Shown one piece after another: positions 31,242 to 36,704 of a stretch of 38,736 bases of DNA. The DNA is from Prevotella sp. (GTDB taxonomy: Bacteria > Bacteroidota > Bacteroidia > Bacteroidales > Bacteroidaceae). Made by a program: the position numbers and the translations under genes. Within the stretch, counting starts at the first letter, position 1, and the number at the start of each line of letters is the position of its first letter. The DNA is taken from the NCBI GenBank assembly GCA_017455845.1, contig JAFSYY010000024.1:1-38736 (forward strand). The letters run 5' to 3'. The notes under the pieces were generated by a model. The model did not search any database. It saw nothing but the letters and a program-made list of their open reading frames with translations, and was not told the origin of the DNA.

Positions 31242-32023
31242 TACTTCGCTCCCGCTTTCAGCCCTCGGATAACGGCCGAGGTGAAGCCGGCATGCTCCAT
31301 CTCGTTCAGACCTTTGATGGTCACGCCACCAGGCGTCGTCACCAGGTCGATGGCAGCCTCGGGGTGCAGTCCGCTGGCTTCCAGCAGTTTCACGGCGCCC
31401 AGCATGGTCTGCATCACGATGTCCTTGGCTTGGTCGGCCTTGAAGCCCAGTTCCACACCACCCTCAGAGGCTGCACGGATATATCGCATGGCATAGGCAA
31501 TGCCGCACGAGGCAAGGGTAGTACCTGCTGCCAGGTGTGCCTCGTCAGTGATCAGCGTGTTGCCCATACTGTCGAAGATGGCCTTCACCGTTTCTGTTTG
31601 TTGCTGTGCCTCGGCGCCACACGGAACGAGGAACGACATTGAAGCCAACTGGGCGATGGCGATATTGGGTATGCAGAGGAATAGCGGGGGGCACTGTGTG
31701 CCCAGCCATTCCTGGATGCTTGTCGACCGGATGCCAGCAGCAATCACGATGAGGATCTGCCTCTCCGGATTCAGGGCGTCCTTAATACCTTTCAATACTT
31801 GCTCCACCAACCAAGGTTTGACCACCACCATGACGACGTCAGCCTCTTTGGCAGCCTGGGCGTTGTCTGTCGTGGTACGGATGCCTTGCTCAGAGAATTT
31901 CTTGAGTACGACCTCGCTGGGGTCGCTCACGATGATGTCTTTATGGTCAAAGCAGGTGGCTTTCATCATGCCCTCTACTGTGGCGCCGCCCATGGCGCCA
32001 GCACCTATCACTGTTATTTTCAT
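31241..32023 (-). CDS. proC: Pyrroline-5-carboxylate reductase
   Basis: A 260-residue protein, normal size. The Rossmann motif is VIGAGAMGGATVEGM at the N-terminus. The C-terminal dimer/active-site region contains LAAGTTLASCGIAY and DLVTTPGGVTIKGLNEME, the ProC signature. It reduces pyrroline-5-carboxylate to proline with NAD(P)H. I start at 32023 (MKITVIGAG); a longer frame begins inside the octamer array. It follows argD in an arginine/proline gene group. Confidence 0.94.
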   Translation of the reverse strand: MKITVIGAGAMGGATVEGMMKATCFDHKDIIVSDPSEVVLKKFSEQGIRTTTDNAQAAKEADVVMVVVKPWLVEQVLKGIKDALNPERQILIVIAAGIRSTSIQEWLGTQCPPLFLCIPNIAIAQLASMSFLVPCGAEAQQQTETVKAIFDSMGNTLITDEAHLAAGTTLASCGIAYAMRYIRAASEGGVELGFKADQAKDIVMQTMLGAVKLLEASGLHPEAAIDLVTTPGGVTIKGLNEMEHAGFTSAVIRGLKAGAK

Positions 32024-32032
32024 TTTGTTTTT

Positions 32033-32080
32033 TCGAGATTTCGGCATTTCGAGATTTCGGCATTTCGAGATTTCGATTAT
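32033..32080. repeat. Octamer array between argD and proC, 6 units
   Basis: Six 8-mers in register: TCGAGATT and TCGGCATT alternating, ending TCGATTAT. The argD stop lies 3 bp beyond the array, and the proC start follows about 10 bp after its other end. Confidence 0.85.
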
Positions 32081-32083
32081 CCC

Positions 32084-33211
32084 TCACAACGCTGCCTGCA
32101 GCCGCTTGACGAACTCATCGGCCAGTTCTTTGGTGAAGGTCAATGGCGGCAACAGGCGGAGGACATTCTCGCCCGAACAGCCCGTAAAGACATGCTGCTC
32201 ATAGACCAGACGCTCGCGCACAGGCTTCTGCGGCGTATAGAGTTCGATGCCGATCATCAGGCCGCGACCGCGCACCTCTTTAATTTTATCATTATTTAAT
32301 TTTTTAATTTTATCCATCAGGTAGTCGCCCACCTCACGGGCGTTCTCCACCAGGTTCTCCTGCTCCATCACGTCGAGCACCGACAGGGCGGCGGTGCAGG
32401 CCAGATGGTTGCCGCCGAAGGTGGTGCCCAGTTGTCCATAGACCGCCTTGAACTCCGGCGAGATCAGCACCGCACTCATGGGGAAGCCGTTGCCGATGCC
32501 CTTCGCCACGGTGATGATGTCGGGCTTGATGCCCAGCCACTGGTGGGCGAAGAATTTTCCGCTGCGGCCGTAGCCACACTGTATCTCGTCGCAGATGAGC
32601 ACGGCGCCGTAGCGCTTGCAGGCGTAGGCCAGTTTCTGTGCAAACTCGGGCGTAGCCATCTGTATGCCGCCCACGCCCTGTATGCACTCCAGGATGACGG
32701 CGGCGATGCCCTCACGCGTCAGTTCGCGCACCCACGGCTCTATGTCGTTCAACGGCAGGAAGCGCACGTGGTGGTTGTCGTTGATGGGTGCCACGATCTT
32801 CGGGTTGTTGGTCACCTCGACGGCCAGGCTGGTACGGCCGTGGAACGCCTTCTCGCACGACAGCACGCGCACGTAGCCCGTCTTGAACGATGCCAGTTTC
32901 AGGGCGTTCTCGTTGGCCTCGGCACCGCTGTTCACCAGAAACAACTGGTAGTCCTCGTAGCCGCTGGCCTTGCCCAGCCGTTCGGCCAGTTGCTGCTGCA
33001 ACTTGTTCTGTACGGAGTTGGAGTAGAACCCCAGCGTCTGCATCTGCTCGCTCATCTTCTCCACATAGTGCGGATGGCAGTGGCCGATGCTGATGACGGC
33101 ATGGCCGCCATAGAGGTCGAGGTACTCCTGACCTTTGTCGTCCCACACTTTACAGTCTTTGCCCTTCACGATGTTGATGTTGAAGAGCGGGTAAACGTCG
33201 AATAGTTTCAT
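32084..33211 (-). CDS. argD: Acetylornithine (or succinylornithine) aminotransferase
   Basis: A 375-residue class III aminotransferase. Motifs: YLDLYGGHAVISIGHCHP, LVNSGAEANENALKLA, AFHGRTSLA, ICDEIQCGYGRSG with the PLP aspartate, and the Schiff-base lysine in ITVAKGIGNGFP. It transaminates N-acylglutamate semialdehyde to N-acylornithine. Some Bacteroides use succinylated intermediates, so the acyl group is left open. It lies between argC and proC, and short spacers imply one transcript. Confidence 0.94.
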   Translation of the reverse strand: MKLFDVYPLFNINIVKGKDCKVWDDKGQEYLDLYGGHAVISIGHCHPHYVEKMSEQMQTLGFYSNSVQNKLQQQLAERLGKASGYEDYQLFLVNSGAEANENALKLASFKTGYVRVLSCEKAFHGRTSLAVEVTNNPKIVAPINDNHHVRFLPLNDIEPWVRELTREGIAAVILECIQGVGGIQMATPEFAQKLAYACKRYGAVLICDEIQCGYGRSGKFFAHQWLGIKPDIITVAKGIGNGFPMSAVLISPEFKAVYGQLGTTFGGNHLACTAALSVLDVMEQENLVENAREVGDYLMDKIKKLNNDKIKEVRGRGLMIGIELYTPQKPVRERLVYEQHVFTGCSGENVLRLLPPLTFTKELADEFVKRLQAAL

Positions 33212-33240
33212 AATTACTTATTCTTAATCGCCGAAAGCGA

Positions 33241-33275
33241 CAATTCTTAATTCTTAATTCTATATTCTATATTCA
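33241..33275. repeat. Heptamer array over the argC stop codon
   Basis: Five units on the coding strand: TGAATAT, AGAATAT, AGAATTA, AGAATTA, AGAATTG. The argC stop TGA is the first three bases of unit one. TAG/TAA triplets follow in the other frames. Confidence 0.9.
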
Positions 33276-34262
33276 GAAGGCACTGGCTTTCAGCCGCAGA
33301 CCGGCGGTCTCGTCGATGCCAAACATCAGGTTCATGTTCTGGACAGCCTGCCCCACGGCACCCTTCAAGAGGTTGTCGATGCAGGAGGTGACGAGCAGTT
33401 TGTTATCGTATTTCTCGCAGTGCACCAGGGCCTTGTTGGTATTCACCACCTGCTTCAGGTCCAGGGGCTTGTCGCTGTAGTGCGTAAACGCGGCATCACG
33501 GTAGAAGTCCTTGTAAGCCTCGATGATGTCGTCGATGGGCGCGGGTGTCCTGACCACGGCTGTACAGAAGATGCCGCGGGCAAAGGGACCGCGATAGGGT
33601 ATGAAGTCGATGCTGGCATCCAGATAGCCCTGCACCTGGCGGAGCGACTGGCGTATCTCTGCGACGTGCTGGTGCTGGAAAGGCTTGTAGATGCTCAGGT
33701 TGTCGGCACGCCAGGAGAAATGCGTGGTGGCACCGGGCTTCTGACCGGCACCCGTAGAGCCGGTGATGGCGTTGACGCTCACATCCTCCTTCAGCAGGTT
33801 CAGATAGGCAGCCGGCAGCAGGGCCAGTTGGATGGCGGTGGCAAAGCATCCGGGATTGGCTACATGCTGCGCCTTCCGTATCTCCTCGCGGTTGATCTCG
33901 GGCAAACCATAGACGAAGTCATAATTCTTGATGATTAATGCTTCATTCTTAACTCTGAAGTCCTGCGCCAGGTCGATCATCTTCACATGTTCAGGGATGG
34001 TGTGCTCCTTGAGGAAGGCCTCGCTCTTGCCATGGCCGAAGCAGAAGAACACCACATCGACATCCTCGAAGGGCATCTGGTCGGTGAACGTCAGGTCGCT
34101 ATCGCCCACGAGTCCTTCGTGCACGTCGCTCACCATATTACCGGCATTGCTCTCGCTGTTGGCAAACACAATCTCGGCCTGCGGATGGTTCAGCAGCAAC
34201 CGCAGCAGTTCGCCGCCCGTATAGCCGGCGGCCCCTAATATTCCAATCTTTATTCTTTCCAT
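33273..34262 (-). CDS. argC: N-acetyl-gamma-glutamyl-phosphate reductase
   Basis: A 329-residue protein with the NADP-binding GAAGYTGGELLRLLLNHP at the N-terminus and the catalytic cysteine in VANPGCFATA near residue 150. It reduces N-acyl-glutamyl phosphate to the semialdehyde used by ArgD. The start could be 34262 (MERIKIG) or 34268 (MKMERIKIG); I use 34262. First gene of the argC-argD-proC group, with a good promoter just upstream. Confidence 0.95.
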   Translation of the reverse strand: MERIKIGILGAAGYTGGELLRLLLNHPQAEIVFANSESNAGNMVSDVHEGLVGDSDLTFTDQMPFEDVDVVFFCFGHGKSEAFLKEHTIPEHVKMIDLAQDFRVKNEALIIKNYDFVYGLPEINREEIRKAQHVANPGCFATAIQLALLPAAYLNLLKEDVSVNAITGSTGAGQKPGATTHFSWRADNLSIYKPFQHQHVAEIRQSLRQVQGYLDASIDFIPYRGPFARGIFCTAVVRTPAPIDDIIEAYKDFYRDAAFTHYSDKPLDLKQVVNTNKALVHCEKYDNKLLVTSCIDNLLKGAVGQAVQNMNLMFGIDETAGLRLKASAF

Positions 34263-34293
34263 CTTCATTTTCAATCTTCAATCTCTTGCGCTG

Positions 34294-34301
34294 CAAAGGT
34301 A
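34294..34301 (-). promoter_or_regulatory. Promoter -7 box of the arginine/proline operon
   Basis: TACCTTTG on the minus strand, about 32 nt before the argC start. Good match to TAnnTTTG. Confidence 0.7.
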
Positions 34302-34391
34302 ATTAAAAATTTGCGAAATGGAAAGATAATTTTCAAAAATATATCATTTTTGTTACAGAACAGGTATTTTTTTGAAATAAATCATCATTTT

Positions 34392-34423
34392 TTTGGTATT
34401 CATTATTTTTATTTGTACTTTTG
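34392..34423 (+). promoter_or_regulatory. GH30 gene promoter
   Basis: TTTG at 34392-34395 and TACTTTTG at 34416-34423 are separated by 20 nt, a near-ideal Bacteroidetes promoter, with a 29-nt leader to the ATG. Confidence 0.75.
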
Positions 34424-34452
34424 TCACCTCTTATTAATATAACCATTTAATC

Positions 34453-35955
34453 ATGACAAGACTATTTACTACAATGATTCTCATGGCCGCTGTACTTGCC
34501 AGTCAAGCAGCGAAGCCACGCTCTTCCCTGACAGTGTACGACACCCGCAAGCAGACCATCACCGGCTTTGGCGGCGCATGCTGCGACGGTGCCATGAAAC
34601 CCTTCGGCAGCGACAACGCATGCGTGGGTAAACTTTACGGCGCAAAGTCGAAGATTGGACTGAACATCCTGCGTATGGAGATCTCGCCGAGTTTCACGGG
34701 CGACAACTGGGGCGACTACGACTGGAACGGCTCGCTGCCATCGGCCAAGACGGTGAAGAACCGCGGCGGCATCGTCTTTGGCACACCATGGTCGCCCCCA
34801 GGGGAATACAAGACCAACGGCACGGCGCAGGGCGGCAACGCCGAAGACCAGGGCTACCAAAAAGGTAAGTTGCGCGAGGACTGCTACGAGAAATTCTTCC
34901 CCTGGCTGAACACCTTCCTGAAATGGATGAAGGACCACGGCGTTGCCGTAGATGCCGTGTCCATACAGAACGAGCCCGACTGGTGGGTGAGTTATTCCGG
35001 CTGCCTCTATGACCCGGAGGACGAGGTGAAACTGGTCAAGAACTATGCCCACATGCTCGACCGCGAGACCTTTGCGGGCGTGCGCCTGATCAGCGGAGAG
35101 CCGCTGGGCTTCACACAGAACTATACCGACCCGCTCATGAAAGACCCCACATGCCGCGAGCAGATCGACATCGTGGCCGGACACCTCTATGGCCATGCAC
35201 CCCTTATCTACATGAAGGAGGCAGCAAAACTACCACTGGAATACGGCAAGGAGGTATGGATGACGGAGCACTCGGTGACCGACAATATAGGTGAACGCCT
35301 GCCCACCTGGCACGAGAACCTCATCTTTGCCGAGGAACTCAACGAGTGTATGCTGGCTGGCTGCACGGGCTACATCTACTGGTACCTGCGTGCACACTGG
35401 GCCTTTGCTGGTACTGGCGAGTCGAAATATGGCTCGGCCAACAAAAAAGACGAACTGCTGCCCCGCGCCTTCGTGATGTCGCATTTCTCGAAGAATGTCA
35501 CCGGCTCCACACGCCTGACCACCTCGCTCGACAAGACCACGGGCGAAGGCAACCCCTACGAGTTCTCGGCATATATCAAAGGCGACTCGCTCATCGTCAT
35601 GGCTATTGACACACTCGACACCCCGCGCGACCTGAAAATCAAGTTGCCATACAAAGTGAAGAGCGGCACGCTATGGCAGTCGACGGGCAACGAGACAGAG
35701 AACCTCTGCCAGAAGTCGGACATCGACATCACCGAACCGACAGACGAGTTCCTCTTCGAGATGCCGGCACGCAGCCTGAACACCTATATATTTATGATCG
35801 ACGACGGCGATGCGGCCATCAGCAACCTGCAGCCCGTCAGCGACGACACGAAGACTTACTTCGACCTGCAGGGCCGCCGTCTGCCGGAGCCACAAGGCAT
35901 CTGCATAGAGCGGTCGGTCAACGGCACCTCCAGGAAGATTCAGGTCTGGAAGTGA
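34453..35955 (+). CDS. Secreted GH30 glycoside hydrolase (xylanase/glucuronoxylanase-like)
   Basis: A 500-residue protein with a signal peptide (residues 1-19) and a (beta/alpha)8 GH30 catalytic domain starting at TITGFGGACC. The acid/base glutamate is in SIQNEPDWW near residue 175 and the nucleophile in VWMTEHSV near 270. YIYWYLRAHW is a typical aglycone-side block. A beta-domain and a C-terminal tail (FDLQGRRLPEPQG through RKIQVWK) follow. Motif spelling favours the XynC-like subfamily, which cuts glucuronoarabinoxylan; other GH30 specificities are possible. It stands alone with its own promoter and is divergent from argC. Confidence 0.88.
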   Translation: MTRLFTTMILMAAVLASQAAKPRSSLTVYDTRKQTITGFGGACCDGAMKPFGSDNACVGKLYGAKSKIGLNILRMEISPSFTGDNWGDYDWNGSLPSAKTVKNRGGIVFGTPWSPPGEYKTNGTAQGGNAEDQGYQKGKLREDCYEKFFPWLNTFLKWMKDHGVAVDAVSIQNEPDWWVSYSGCLYDPEDEVKLVKNYAHMLDRETFAGVRLISGEPLGFTQNYTDPLMKDPTCREQIDIVAGHLYGHAPLIYMKEAAKLPLEYGKEVWMTEHSVTDNIGERLPTWHENLIFAEELNECMLAGCTGYIYWYLRAHWAFAGTGESKYGSANKKDELLPRAFVMSHFSKNVTGSTRLTTSLDKTTGEGNPYEFSAYIKGDSLIVMAIDTLDTPRDLKIKLPYKVKSGTLWQSTGNETENLCQKSDIDITEPTDEFLFEMPARSLNTYIFMIDDGDAAISNLQPVSDDTKTYFDLQGRRLPEPQGICIERSVNGTSRKIQVWK

Positions 35956-35957
35956 TA

Positions 35958-35985
35958 GCGAGGGGCAAGGTACGAGGTACGAGGT
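35958..35985. repeat. Heptamer array after the GH30 stop
   Basis: Four units: GCGAGGG, GCAAGGT, ACGAGGT, ACGAGGT, starting at the TAG that directly follows the TGA stop. Unlike the others, these heptamers contain no stop codon. Confidence 0.75.
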
Positions 35986-35993
35986 CAGTTTTA

Positions 35994-36123
35994 GGTTTTT
36001 ATCTGTTTTTTTGGTTTTTATCTGTTTTTTTAAAGTGACGCTTTAGCGTAATCATATATACCGCTACGCGGTTACTTAGAAAAACAGATAAAAACCAGAA
36101 AAACAGATAAAAACCATTTTTTT
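35994..36123 (+). terminator. Large hairpin terminator after the GH30 gene
   Basis: Left arm 35994-36031 has two tandem copies of GGTTTTTATCTGTTTTT. The right arm 36080-36115 has two copies of the complement. A run of seven T (36117-36123) follows. The size and duplicated arms suggest a repeat-derived structure that could end the GH30 transcript. Confidence 0.6.
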
Positions 36124-36167
36124 GTGACCTACAGAAAAAACTATTGTAACGGCTGTCACCTTACCTA

Positions 36168-36409
36168 TTGACCTAGGTCGACAAATCGATTGACCTAGGT
36201 CGACAAATCGGTTGACCTAGGTCGACAAATCGGTTGACCTAGGTCGGCAGATCGGTTGACCTGGGTCGGCAGATCGGTTGACCTAGGTCGACAACTTGGA
36301 AAGGAGCCTGTTTTGACTTGGAAAGGAGCCTGTTTTGACTTGGAAAGGAGCCCGCTTTGACTTGGAAAGGAGCCCGCTTTGACTTGGAAAGGAGCCTCCG
36401 TTGACCTGC
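36168..36409. repeat. 22-bp period array (right array), 11 units of two types
   Basis: Eleven units begin every 22 bp from 36168 with no indel. Units 1-6 carry TTGACCTAGGTCG (palindrome GACCTAGGTC). Units 7-11 carry AAAGGAGCC followed by TTGAC. Unit 6 has the ending of type two (CTTGG), so the types grade into each other while the register is kept. Both unit types also occur at 411-586 and 872-981. There are no spacers, so this is not a CRISPR array. Confidence 0.92.
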
Positions 36410-36417
36410 ATTTCTTT

Positions 36418-36492
36418 CTTCCTTTCACTGAACAAGTTAGTCACCCCACCCCTACCCCTCCCCTACATGGGAGGGGAGTGCCATGCGGCTTG
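36418..36492. repeat. 75-bp G-rich element, inverted copy of 10-84
   Basis: The reverse complement matches 10-84, with 58 consecutive identical bases (right 36435-36492, left 10-67) and only a few mismatches in the rest. It directly follows the 22-bp array. The stretch to about 36530 resembles 141-178 as well. Confidence 0.92.
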
Positions 36493-36527
36493 CTTGCAGG
36501 CAGTAGCAGGGTTTTTAAAGTAGACTC

Positions 36528-36591
36528 AAAGATGTTGTCTTAAAAAATCGAAAGGTGTTTCTTAAAAGACAAAAGGTGTTTCTTAAAAGAC
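36528..36591. repeat. Approximately 21-bp direct repeat, 3 units
   Basis: AAAGGTGTTTCTTAAAAGAC at 36551 and 36572, preceded by a diverged unit at 36528. No function recognised; the remaining sequence to the terminator at 36646 shows nothing else. Confidence 0.75.
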
Positions 36592-36645
36592 AACAATGAC
36601 AACAAAAACAACATTTTCGGTCTAAAGACCGATGTGGGTTAATAT

Positions 36646-36675
36646 CAAAAAAAAGGCTGCACATTGCTGTGCAGC
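36646..36675 (-). terminator. Intrinsic terminator of the starch-binding protein gene
   Basis: A perfect 9-bp stem, GGCTGCACA / TGTGCAGCC (36654-36662 with 36667-36675), has a 4-nt loop. On the minus strand eight T follow. It lies 30 bp after the stop of the minus-strand gene. Confidence 0.95.
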
Positions 36676-36704
36676 CCAAATTATTCAGTGCTTTTCTTTT
36701 TCGC

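Noticed and set aside
36168-36409. Regular direct repeats that could be taken for a CRISPR array
   Set aside because: Units are contiguous with no unique spacers, two unit types grade into each other, and no cas gene is present.
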